Translations under genes and position numbers: made by a program
Assembly: GCA_009746045.1 (NCBI GenBank)
Contig: RPFO01000078.1
Coordinates: forward strand, 2,113,750 to 2,170,249
Direction of reading: 5' to 3'
DNA: 56,500 bases
DNA from: Mesostigma viride
Taxonomy: Eukaryota > Streptophyta > Mesostigmatophyceae > Mesostigmatales > Mesostigmataceae
In this document: piece by piece, positions 8,509 to 18,532 of the stretch
Layout of the letters: each line of letters starts with the position of its first letter
Numbering within the stretch: the stretch's first letter is position 1
The notes under the pieces: generated by a model
The model's database searches: none
Seen by the model: the letters and a program-made list of their open reading frames with translations, nothing else
What the model was told of the DNA's origin: nothing

Positions 8509-8587
8509 TGTACAAGCTCACGCTTATACTTTTTATGCGGAAACCTTTTTGCTAAGGTTAACGCATATTCTTACATCCTGCGCAGGT
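8509..8587 (+). repeat. Single arm of the foldback element (empty TTAA site)
   Basis: It repeats the left arm of 6761-8255 with a few changes and runs without interruption through 'aaggttaacgcatattc' to 'tcctgcgcagg', preserving the pre-insertion target of the piggyBac-like element. Confidence 0.85.
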
Positions 8588-9353
8588 GCGTCACTCTCAA
8601 ACAACAAGAAGCGTCCATACGCACAACATCCTTGCCAGAACACGTTTTATGAAATGCCTTATACCTTCCCGAAGAGCTATAGGCTGCGACTGAAGCGGCC
8701 CTGATCACGACATCAACGAAAACAATCTAAAGCTGCCAGGTATTCGACAACACAACGGCAAGCGACGGCGAGCTAGCTGGCGGAAACTGCCCAAAAAGAA
8801 CGCAAAAAACCTCGAACGATGAGCTCATAGAAGAAAGCACCGATAGCAGCTAACGTTCGCGACAAATCTGTACCTTGCCCTCGTAAATCCCTCGCCCAGG
8901 CGCGCAACAACAGCCGTTCTTCCATGGACAGGTCAGACACACACTGCGCAGGTCTGAACAATTACTTACAGATAATGGCCGAAAATCTGGCAAAAAGCAC
9001 CAGCTCGGTTTAGAATTCGATGCAACCGATATTAATGCCTGCTTCAAGGTCAGAACAGCCCCCAAAACCGCTATTTTACAGCCGCTATCATGAATTCTAT
9101 TTCATTCCGCGCGACCAAAAAATTCAGATTACCCCCCATGCCGATGGCATAAAAAAACAACAGCGATATTGTAAACCAGCTGATTTCCGCCACAAACTAA
9201 CATCATAAACTCATCTCCTTTTAGATTCGAGTAAAATTTTTGCATTTCGCCTGCCCTAGTGTGGTAGTTTTGCCTGAATGCAGTCGCCATGGCCACTTCC
9301 GCAAGGGGTGCGCGCACCGTGCACGTGAAATTTGTGACCTTCGGCTCCGGCGC
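8588..9353. other. No gene recognised
   Basis: Mixed-composition DNA with only short ORFs of random appearance on both strands. No RNA gene or repeat larger than about 20 bp was seen. Confidence 0.4.
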
Positions 9354-9377
9354 GAATTTTTTGGCGCCAAAAAATTC
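9354..9377. promoter_or_regulatory. 24-bp perfect palindrome containing an E2F-type site
   Basis: The sequence runs GAA, six T, GGCGCC, six A, TTC and is fully self-complementary. Its core TTTGGCGCCAAA matches the E2F/DP consensus TTTSGCGCSAAA. No clear gene starts nearby, so function is unproven. Confidence 0.5.
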
Positions 9378-9410
9378 GGGGGTGTCCCGTCCCCTTAATT
9401 GGGGAATTCA

Positions 9411-9475
9411 TTGCTGCGTGGTCCCCCAACGGGGACACGAGAATAATAATCAAGATTGATTAATTAACTCAGCGA
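9411..9475 (+). repeat. Diverged copy of the hairpin module
   Basis: 'tgctgcgtggtcccccaacg' with 'ggggacacga' forms a GTCCCC/GGGGAC hairpin followed by an ATTAATTAA tail, the same layout as the modules at 24382, 29770, 47330 and 54737. Confidence 0.4.
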
Positions 9476-9522
9476 TCAATTATGTGAGACTACCATTGCA
9501 ATTTGCTGTCTATGTCAGTAAA

Positions 9523-9784
<262 letters not shown>

Positions 9785-10024
9785 CCTAAACACACAAGCA
9801 TGCCAACGTTTATGCAAGGAAGAATTCAATGTAGGGAAGAAGGGAGGGGAGGAAGGAAGAAGCCTGCTGCCGAGGGAGGGTGGAGGCAGGGATTAAGTGT
9901 TTACCTTTTTTTCATTCCGTACAAACAGATATGCACATGTACGTCAGCGTTGCAAGTAGCGCAGCAGCAATTCTTTTTGGGACAAGCTTCGTCTACATAA
10001 AAGTATAGTTTTGTTAGGATCGGA

Positions 10025-10607
10025 TGTTACGTCCCGGCCCTTTTGGTTGGACGTAACAATGGAATAAATTACTAAGGCCGTGTGGCCGTTGTACTGGGTT
10101 TTATGAATCTTGACTATTGTGTGAATTGGACTAGTTATTTTGGTCCTAGGTTGACCTTTTAGGGGCCGGTGCCGTGGCGCCGCACCAGTTCTGGGTCTGT
10201 CTATAGTTCTAGGCGTGGATCCTGTAGTTGGGGGTCGATGTCGGCCCGGATCCTACGCGGAATGAGTGACTTGGATTGTCCAATGGGATTTGGCGTTGTA
10301 TCTGCGCCGCAACCAACCTAGGTTAAATTAGTCCGAGGACGAGAGTCTCGTCCTCTTGGTTTGATGAATGATAAGTGCGAATACGCCTACACATTGAGCC
10401 CGGGGCAATTATCCATTTGTAATTGGTCTTGCTAGCCATTATAAGTGTGTACAATTAGCTTGGCATCAAGCCGTGATGCCAGATATCTCACGACTCACGT
10501 CGTGAAGCGCAACCTACATTAGGCCATCTTGAATTATTCCTAATTCCGGCAAGGAGGGTCTTTCGCTACGTAGCTCAGGCTAGGTGTGTCTGGGCTGGGA
10601 CGTAACA
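10025..10607. mobile_element. Solo LTR, 583 bp, with 5-bp target duplication
   Basis: The ends are the 11-bp inverted repeat TGTTACGTCCC and GGGACGTAACA, and the direct repeat TCGGA flanks both sides (10020-10024 and 10608-10612). Length, TG...CA ends and a 5-bp duplication fit an LTR left by recombination between the two LTRs of a retrotransposon. No gag/pol internal region lies on either side. It is unrelated to the LTRs at 15054 and 23068. The insertion interrupts the minus-strand ORF at 10580-10849. Confidence 0.9.
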
Positions 10608-10849
10608 TCGGAAGTCTGAACGTCCCGGCTGTTACCGCTCGTTGTCTCTGGCACCACAATAACGTTGGCGCCTGGCGTCATTGGGATCGATGAGTCATTG
10701 GGATCACACGACGCACTTCCCTTACTGCCAGGAGGACCACTGGGGCGCGTTTTCTTCATAGGACCCTTTCCCTTGCTGCCGCCAGCCGAAGCGGCTCCAT
10801 TATGCTTGGGCTTTCGAGCCATACCTCGCGTCTTTCCTGTTGAAAACAC
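10580..10849 (-). pseudogene. ORF truncated by the solo LTR
   Basis: The ORF is 89 aa from ATG 10849, or 80 aa from the more likely ATG 10822 (MARKPKHNGA). It is Lys/Gly/Ser/Pro-rich and disordered at first, then hydrophobic (NVIVVPETTS). Its last eight codons and stop come from the LTR. Removing the LTR and one target duplication lets the frame run about 26 more codons into 10019-9945, ending LLLRYLQR before TGA. That is consistent with an older, longer coding sequence. No domain was recognised; it may instead be a random open frame. Confidence 0.35.
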
Positions 10850-10987
10850 CCGTGTGTCCTGCGAAATAACACAGCCGCTCAGCCGGTGATCAACGTACGT
10901 TAAGCTGCGCCGGCAGCTTCCCCCCTCCCTATAAAGATTTATCCAACTATATTAAAAACCAACAGAGAATACCTGCTTGCATTGGAG

Positions 10988-11735
10988 GCACTATGTACTC
11001 CACACTATGTACTCTTGGATCGAGTACATAGTGTGGAGTACATAGTCACTCCTTCCTATGTAATACGGGCGTGTCTCACCGCGTCGGCAGTCCCCTATTC
11101 GGAAATCCCGGATCATATGTACTCCACACTATGTACTCTTGGATCGAGTACATAGTGTGGAGTACATAGTCACTCCTTCCTATGTAATACGGGCGTGTCT
11201 CACCGCGTCGGCAGTCCCCTATTCGGAAATCCCGGATCATATGTACTCCACACTATGTACTCTTGGAGTACATAGTGTGGAGTACATAGTCACTCCTTCC
11301 TATGTAATACGGGCGTGTCTCACCGCGTCGGCAGTCCCCTATTCGGAAATCCCGGATCATATGTACTCCACACTATGTACTCTTGGAGTACATAATGTGG
11401 TGGAGTACATAGTCACTCCTTCCTATGTAATACGGGCGTGTCTCACCGCGTCGGCAGTCCCCTATTCGGAAATCCCGGATCATATGTACTCCACACTATG
11501 TACTCTTGGAGTACATAGTGTGGAGTACATAGTCACTCCTTCCTATGTAATACGGGCGTGTCTCACCGCGTCGGCAGTCCCCTCCCTATTCGGAAATCCC
11601 GGATCATAGCGAGTGCTGCTGCATTGTAGGCACTATGTACCTATGTACTCCACACTATGTACTCTTGGAGTACATAGTGTGGAGTACATAGTCACACCTT
11701 CCTATGCAATACGGGCGTGTCTCACCGCGTCATGA
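10988..11735 (+). repeat. Six-unit tandem array of about 120-126 bp with a hairpin in every unit
   Basis: Units begin near 10988, 11115, 11240, 11364, 11490 and 11636. Each contains ATGTACTCCACACTATGTAC, a short loop and the inverse copy (about 22-bp stem), followed by a conserved spacer ('cctatgtaatacgggcgtgt' and 'gcggcagtccccta'-like sequence). Two loop lengths exist. The 156-aa ORF across it is in frame only because units are multiples of three. Confidence 0.9.
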
Positions 11736-11855
11736 CTCGAGTACATAGCTTAGTGTGGAGTAGATAGCCCTGGAATAGAAGTCCTAATAATCCCTGCCAC
11801 TTGGCGAATAGCAATCGAAGTTCCTGTGCTTAGGTGACAACCATATAGCAGTAGC

Positions 11856-12000
11856 CAGGCGTGTAATGATATGTAATCATGTGTAATCATCTGTAATCAT
11901 TTGTCCTTTTTTGGTAATCATGTACGTGTAATCATGTGTAATCATGTGTAATCATCGGTAAAAATCGGTAATCATTCGTCCTAATTTTTTGGTAATCATT
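11856..12000 (+). repeat. Short tandem TGTAATCATG-type repeats
   Basis: About ten imperfect copies of a 10-bp unit such as 'tgtaatcatg', with two 'cggtaa' variants and two 'ttttttggtaatcat' interruptions. Confidence 0.75.
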
Positions 12001-12170
12001 TCGGTCAGGGTCACGTGCTTGTCTGCATGATCGATCGTCCAGACAAGCTGCACTGCCCCCAAGACCCTAAGTTACTGTACACAAGATGATGGAGTTGTTG
12101 GGTGTTGAAATGGAACAACGAGGGTCGAAAGCCTGCGCTTAATGTAAATTATTAATTACGAGCGACCACC

Positions 12171-13625
12171 ATGGAAAGTCCCGTTACAGCCACCATGGAA
12201 AATCCCGTTGACATCGCGCAAAAACAGGAAAAGAGAAAGCGGCAAGTGGCCGAAGCAGTCCGCCGGTGGCGGTTGAAAAAGAGGGGGAAGAAGAGGGGGA
12301 CGACTCAATGCATACGTAGTCAGGCGATGGAGGGTGGCAACGCCGCTCCCCCTATTCGTCAAGACAACGTCGGTGCAAGAAGCACCATAATGCCTGGGCG
12401 TGATGGGTTGCACGCTTTCCGGCCAGTGCCCGGGGCTGCGAGTGTCGCCCGCCCCACGGCTATCCCCGCCTGTGCTGCAGTTCGCCCCGTCAACCCCGCT
12501 GTGATGACTCGCGACGTTGCCGTGTCGCCACTTTGTTTGGCTACCATCCCAGATCCCCCGCTGGCACCCACCGGGGCATGCCATTCGGTGCACACCAAGG
12601 AAGCATTGCACAGCAAAGGACATACCGGCGTTGCACGTGCACAAGATGCTTCCAAGCGTCCGGACGCCTGCTGCGGTACACCGAATGCGTGGGAAGCAAT
12701 GCAGGCCAGGCTGGCAGAGATGACCACCTGTGCAGAAACCCGGGACATTGTTGAGCGAGGCTTGATGCGGTACCCCCACGTGAGTTTGGGGAAGCGCTTA
12801 GGCGCCGGCCTCTTTGGGTCTGTGCACCTTGTCAAGTCCACTTTACCTGGCTTTGACCATCCTCTGGTCGTGAAAGTGGCAAAGATCCCGCGCGCCACAA
12901 ACGTCGTGCACATACAGCAGGTAATTGTGGATCTGAGTGCTGGAGTGGCCAGGGAAGCTGCTCTCATGACCATTGCGGGGCGTCGAGAGGGCACCTAGCT
13001 GTCCACGTGTTGCAGGATTGTGGGCCCCACTTGAGACTGTAGGTGGCATAGTCATGGAGATGGTGACGGGTGACTTGAAGGCTGCCCGTGATGCCTCCGA
13101 ATACAACCGTCCCTTTGATGTGCGCACGCCTCCCATCTTGGCGAAGTGCGCCAAAGTTTTATCCAATTTGCACTCGGTTGGAATCATTCATAACAATCTT
13201 AAGTGTGACAACATTTTGTACAAGGTTGAGGAGGGCACGGCGGAGCCAACCATCTACATTGGAGACCTGGGCCAGGCAACCATGCAGAGTGAACGAGATG
13301 GCACCCATGCGTTTGCCGGGGCAGTCCCGGTGGCAGCCGGCCACGGTGTTGCATCCAAGTGCAAAGGCCTTGAGGGGAACGATACAAGCTCGGCCAGAGC
13401 ACGATGTTTATGCTTTCTTGGTCATGGTGGACGACCTGTTCAGGAGGTCGCCCAAGTGCTTTGTCCGCAAGTCAACGGACCCAGTTCTGTGGGAGCTGTA
13501 CGTGTAGGAAGATTGCTTTTCGACAACAATACAAGCACGATATTGTGTTACCTGACATGGCCGTGCTGGCGGACATGTTCCACAAAGCCCGCATATTCGT
13601 GCCCGATGCTTACCCCAAGCAGTAA
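12171..13625 (+). pseudogene. Protein-kinase-like gene, frameshifted, catalytic Asp replaced
   Basis: The start ATG 12171 sits in a strong Kozak context (accaccatgg). A basic, disordered N-terminal region of about 200 residues precedes a kinase N-lobe: glycine loop GKRLGAGLFGSVHLVK and VAIK-type lysine in VVKVAK. The frame breaks near 12970. The next frame resumes with GLWAPLETVGGIVMEM, the catalytic loop IIHNNLKCDNIL (HRD Asp is Asn) and IGDLGQA where DFG is expected. Another shift leads to RPEHDVYAFLVMVDDLF, and a third to the end VPDAYPKQ at 13623. Loss of the catalytic Asp plus three shifts argues for a decayed gene; a pseudokinase with sequencing indels is possible. Confidence 0.6.
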
Positions 13626-13805
13626 CCGTGTTGCATCCCAAGTGCAAAGGCCTTGAGGGGAACGCTACAAGCTCGGCCAGCCAGGGCACGATGTTTATGC
13701 TTTCTTGGTCATGGTGGACGACCTGTTCAGGAGGTCGCCCAAGTGCTTTGTCCGCAAGTCAATGTTCAGACCCAGTTCTCCATGAGGTGTGTAGAAAGAT
13801 TGCTT
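13346..13805 (+). repeat. Direct duplication of the kinase C-lobe segment
   Basis: 13346-13519 and 13628-13805 are about 90% identical ('gtgcaaaggccttgagggga', 'gacctgttcaggaggtcgcc'). The second copy starts 3 bp after the pseudogene stop, so a piece of the 3' coding end was duplicated in tandem. Confidence 0.9.
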
Positions 13806-14471
13806 AAATCTGTACAGTATGATTACCCCATATTCATCTTAAGTGGAAGGACATATGCTACTCGTGCATGTGGTGTGTGCCCATGATGCGCCACACACCA
13901 GATGACGCCTAGCTTTATTTATTTAGTTATGGTGTGCCCACGCAGAGAGCTACTCTCTGCTGAGACGCCATGCCCTAGCTTCTGTATAGCCATGCTGGTC
14001 TTCCCCCCTCTGTCGGTGCCCCTACTAGGCTAGGCGCCTGAATAGAGTGGTGGGCAGGTGCACTTTGTGCACCCCGAGTAGGTACGTGGCAGTTTACATT
14101 CCCCCACCTGCAGGAAGTAGCCCAGAGTGTATTAAAAGCCATATGCCCCTTCTCAGGGCTATGTGCTACATATTCTCCCAGCGGAGTTTTGTTACTAATT
14201 TATTAATCACACGTTCATGGCAGGGGCGAGGCACATAAGTCCTTTTTTTTTGTTATGATTCAATCATCCATGTACACGTACAACGAGGGAGCTAGCACCC
14301 TAGCTTGTATCACTGCCTCCCTGTTCTTACGTACAGGGCCAAGACGTGGACCCTCACCGCCGACCTTGCCAACTTCTACCCCGTGCATTGAGCTAGCTCA
14401 ATGCACGTTGGCAATGTTCACAAGTTTCTGGCGTTGTGGCATGCAGTTGGTGATTTCCAACTGGCAGCAAG
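13806..14471. other. No gene recognised
   Basis: Contains small hairpins (for example 'agagagctactctct') and short ORFs without recognisable domains. Confidence 0.4.
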
Positions 14472-14872
14472 TGTTCCGGCCCGATTTGCCTCAGCGTCTA
14501 AAAGGTTCCGGCACTATCTATTTCACCTAACTAAGACCTGTGCACCTTGGAGGTCAGGGGTTCGAAACCTGCCAGAGACAGTTGCGGCGCAATATCATTT
14601 GCCTGCACTAGCCCAGGCGGTTGTCTCCAGGTCTAATCGACTCCCCCTCCACGAGGCCAGGTTTTAGTTAGGTGAAATAGTGCCGGAACCTTTTTGCCGT
14701 TGGGGCAAATCGAGCCGGAACACTATTTTGCCCGGATTCACCACTTCCGGGCACCCAAGTTGATTCGGCCGAATTAAATTGGGTGCCCAGAAGTGGTGAA
14801 TCCGGGCAAAATAGTGTTCCGGCCCGATTTGCCCCAACGGCAAAAAGGTTCCGGCACTATTTCACCTAACTG
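14472..14872. repeat. Nested foldback element with a tRNA-like core
   Basis: 14664-14758 and 14784-14872 are inverse copies of a roughly 90-bp arm ('agttaggtgaaatagtgccg', 'aacctttttgccgttggggc') around 'gattcggccgaatt'. A third partial arm at 14472-14533 pairs with the start of the second, enclosing a 130-bp core with a B-box-like GGTTCGAAACC (14561). It looks like a miniature element that inserted beside or inside a relative. Confidence 0.75.
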
Positions 14873-15053
14873 TCGGGTCCTCCTCGACGGAGGACTCCCG
14901 GCCGCTGCCGGCATCGCTGCCAGCTAGCATGTTCGCCACCCTCCTGCCTACCCCGCAGGGCGGCACGGTAATCCATGCCTTCGGACGAAGCCGACAGACT
15001 GGACGCAGAAGATCCCTCATTGTTCGACAGATCCGACATTGTTGGAGAGTAAT

Positions 15054-15511
15054 AGTTAGATGAGATGCTTAGGCTGACACACGGATTTCCGGCCTGCGCG
15101 CCGCGTATTGCCTACCGCGGCTGAGCGGGACACCTCAGTACTGTACGGCAGGGTGTACGGTACTGAGGCGTCAGGTGGACCGATGTGCGGTTAGTGCCAG
15201 ACTGTGCCTAGACTCTAGCTCGACCCGCCAGATCCGGGTTATCCGGGTCTGACGGGCCGAGTGTAGGTGATGCTAGTGACGTGGTCGCATAGCATTGCAG
15301 TGTACAGTTGTCCACTGGTAGGTGCTGCAGGTAGCACCGCCATAGGCATATATAGGCGTAGCACTGGGGAGTGCCGCAGCACCCGAGTTTGCCCAGACGT
15401 TCCATTCTGAGCCCTCAAGCTTACACTACTCTCATTGTATTATTGCTAATACAACCATCGTTCCCTTTCAGCTTTCAGCAGCTGTCCATCGTCGTTAGAC
15501 TCGATCCAACT
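15054..15511 (+). repeat. 5' LTR
   Basis: 458 bp, beginning AGTTAGATGAG and ending CGATCCAACT; the termini are an imperfect inverted repeat (AGTT/AACT) instead of TG/CA. It differs from the 3' LTR by about four substitutions and one 2-bp indel ('catatatagg' versus 'catatagg'). Confidence 0.93.
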
Positions 15512-15524
15512 TGGACTGAAAAGC
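15512..15524 (+). promoter_or_regulatory. Putative primer binding site
   Basis: TGGACTGAAAAGC starts at the first base after the LTR; TGG would pair with a tRNA CCA end. The matching tRNA is not identified. Confidence 0.5.
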
Positions 15525-15551
15525 TTTTTATTTTTCCGAAAAACAAAAAAT

Positions 15552-17960
15552 ATGGCTTCCAACAACGGCAACGACAACAACAAGAAGGCGGGCAAGGCGC
15601 CTGCCAGGCGCGTATCCCCCCGACTCTCGCCGGAGGGCACGCCCTCCGCCAACGATGCAGCGAGGGTGACGCCCAACGTCACCTTCCGCACGGTGGTCGC
15701 CGACCACCCCAGGCGTCGGACCCCGCAGGTGGGGACCGGCGCCCGGAGGATGGCGAGCGGACGTCCGTTTGCCACTGGCGGTTCGTCCGCCATGGCACCC
15801 GGGGGGCAGGTCCCCCGGGCACGTAATTCCCCCGTCGCAGGTGATGGGGGTCGTGAACGGAGTGACTCCTCGGAAGAGGACGGGGAGGTGCGCCTGCGAG
15901 GCCACGGCCTTCGCTCGAGATTTCTTCACAGACGCCAGCGACGTCTGGTAATCTCTCGGTGGGCCGACAGATGGCCACCATGGACATCGACCGTTATGGT
16001 GCGCATGTTCCGCCGCCTGTGGAGTTCGGGCGCTTACCGCATCTTCTCCCCATCGGAGAAGACGACATCCCAGCGTTCATTTCGGTGAACGGCTGGATCA
16101 TTCATCAGCGTTTTCAGTTGACAGGAGATGAGCCGATACATGCGATTGAGGTTCATCGGGCGCAAACGATGATCGAGGGTCGTCTGAGGATGCAGTTCCA
16201 CCTGATCCAGGTGGCAGTTTGGCTGTGGTGTTTCGCCAATCGGCCGAGGCGCAATCCCGGCACTGTTGATCAGTGGGCGTCCAGGCAGCGTCAGAGAGAG
16301 GCGCTGCGCGTGGTCGCCAGACAGGAGCGCTGACTCCGTTGGGCCGTGGCCCCAAGTCACGCCAGTTGGCTGGGGCCCGGAGAGGCGTGAGGCGGCTGCG
16401 ATGCCGCCTGCGACGGAGCGCGGGGCGGCAGACGCCCCAACACGCCCATGGGTGGTGAAGCCACCCAGGACCCTCTGGCAGGTCAGAGGGTCCAACCTCA
16501 GCCGCGGGCTCCCCCGCCCAGCGTGGGGGGCCAGGTGGCTGAGGAGGCCACCGGGGTCGCAGGGACCCCGGCGGCGACACAAGCGCCCGGGGTCGCAGGG
16601 ACCCCGGCAGCGACGCCGGCGCCTCCGGCGCTGGCGGGGGATGCAGCCCCCATGGAGGGTGTCACGGGCACCTCCAGCGGCTCTGGGGGGCAGGCCCCCT
16701 CTAGTCGCAACAAGGACAAGGCCCTGGCAGGGCCGGAGGGGCCTCAGGGTCCCACCTGGGCAGGGCAGCAGCCAGCACTGCTGGAGGGCGACCTGGAAGG
16801 TCAGGACTTCATCACCCTGGGTGATGAGGCCGTGTGGCGTGCCATACAGACAGCCACAGCCTCCTTCCGTGGGCTGGCCGACAGGAGCCAGCAGATGCAC
16901 GTCGCGGAGGCGGGCAGCCTGGTGTGTGCGATTATCACGCACATCCTGGGCTTGCCCAACCTCCAAGCGGGCACACGCAGGGTGTGTGACGACCTGCTGC
17001 CTGCCCTGCAGGCCTCCTCTCAGGGAGGAGGGTGCAGGGCAGCAGGGTGCGCCTGGTGCGACTCTGGAGCTCCTGCACAATGCCATCCTGAAGGGGCGGG
17101 TAGGTGGTTGCCTACCTGGCTGCATCATGATTTACTAACCCTACTGACGATGAAGTGTCCCTCTCTCCCACCTTCCATGATTGGGAGGAGGCCCGCAGCA
17201 GGAGGCGGGAAGTGACACACACTCACACCCCCACCCAGCCCACCCCTATGTTGTCTAACCCTCCTACACAGCCCATGTTTGCCCATCCTGCTCAGCTCAC
17301 TCAAGTAGCACTTCCCTCTCAGCATGTCTCTCCTGTGAATGCTGCAGCAGCAACACCATCTTCTCCCTCTCCCCCTGCATCCCCCTCTAGGTTGCCCACT
17401 TACAATGAAAACCGTCCTGTGGATAGGATTAATGTCAGGGGGCTGCCTGAGGGGTATACTAGGGAGCAGGGGAATCATGCACTTCTCTCTCTTCAGCTGG
17501 CTAGGGAGGAACTGAATGTCAAGAATTGGTTTGGATCTCTCATGCAGGGGGATTTTTACCATCAGTCCTCTCTCAGATTCAGAATCTCATTCTTGTCTTC
17601 CAGCGTAGGTATCCCAAGTGGCAGGACACGCAGGCTAGGGCAGTTTGGGAGGCTTTCATGAAGGAGCTAACTGACCTCCTCTCCACCCCCTCATCTGTGG
17701 ACATATATGGGGCATTCAGGTGGGTAGAGGAATACAGGGTCACATCAGTGGACTATGTGGCTGAGACAAAGAAATATGAGCTAGCCATCAAAGCACGTCC
17801 TGATGTCCAGCAGCTAGATCACAAGTTCTTGCTGCGTTCTTCCTTGAGAAACTCAAACTTGACAAAAACACCTACGCTATGCTTGCACAGGAATGGCAAA
17901 GTACTGGGAGGACATGAAGGAGGCATTGGATTATATCAAGCTGGCCTTGGCTCCCCTTAG
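15552..17960 (+). pseudogene. Gag-like region in several frames
   Basis: It begins MASNNGNDNNKKAGKAP at ATG 15552. Protein-like stretches then move between frames: 15959-16333 (GRLPHLLPIGEDDIPAFIS), 16448-17215 (Pro/Ala repeats GVAGTPAAT, then GDEAVWRAIQTATASFRGL), 17155-17661 (YNENRPVDRINVRGLPEGYT) and 17526-17960 (YPKWQDTQARAVWEAFMKEL, then DYVAETKKYELAIK). The order suits a capsid precursor before the nucleocapsid knuckles. At least four frame changes and one in-frame stop are needed. I cannot match it to a named Gag family from memory. Confidence 0.6.
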
Positions 17961-18055
17961 CCAGGGGGCCATGGGCACCTCTGTAAAGAGGGTCAGGGGG
18001 GGAGAGGGAGGAGGAGGATAGGGAGAGGGAAGACAGGAGCAAGAGACCTGTCACT

Positions 18056-18223
18056 ATGGCAGAAGTCAAGTCCCTGCTGGGACAAATGTTTAAGGGCAAG
18101 GGCAAGGGCAAGGGCAAGGGCAAGGGCAGGGGCTGGGGCAAGGGCAAGGGTAAGGGGCAGTCTCCCTCCAAGGGGGGCAGCTCCAGCAACAACAACAACA
18201 AAAACAACAACAACAACAAAACA

Positions 18224-18259
<36 letters not shown>

Positions 18260-18532
18260 AACAACAACAAGAAGCAGGACAAGGAGGACAAGTCTTCTCA
18301 GCGGTGCACCCGCTGTGGCATGAAGTACCACCTGCGGCCCACCTGCCGCAAGAACGTGGACGAGCTGGGGCATTTGGACGTCCTGTGCCACAAGTGCCAC
18401 GGGCCGCCCCACGGTGACCCCAAGGACTGCAAGCGGCCTCCTTACGGCAAGAAGTGTGAGTCTCCCTCTCATGCTGGCTTGAGTGTGCCTGCTTCACCTC
18501 TTCATCTGCATGCCCCACTGTCAGAGCAGTGA
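18056..18532 (+). CDS. Nucleocapsid part of Gag with zinc knuckle
   Basis: This 158-aa frame starts MAEVKSLLGQMF, then a (GK)n tract, an Asn/Gln/Lys tract encoded by AAC/CAA repeats, and the CCHC knuckle CTRCGMKYHLRPTC (C-x2-C-x4-H-x4-C), which packages RNA in LTR elements. A second near-knuckle follows: CHKCHGPPHGDPKDC with C-x2-C-x4-H-x5-C. The stop TGA at 18530-18532 overlaps the first codon of the downstream pol frame, which lies at -1, so programmed frameshifting is conceivable. The real Gag start is upstream, in the broken region. Confidence 0.75.

Noticed and set aside
11139-11609. 156-aa repetitive ORF
   Set aside because: In frame only because array units are multiples of three; the same DNA is a conserved hairpin array.
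12156-12994. Minus-strand ORFs over the kinase-like gene
   Set aside because: The plus strand carries the kinase motifs, so these are shadows.
14533-14600. Possible tRNA gene with GGTTCGAAACC
   Set aside because: No 5-bp T-stem, anticodon arm or acceptor stem can be formed; a tRNA-like repeat is more likely.
15036-15053. TGTTGGAGAG as the copia LTR start
   Set aside because: It resembles the classic TGTTGGA end but is absent from the 3' LTR, and GTAAT at 15049-15053 is duplicated after the 3' LTR, which places the start at 15054.
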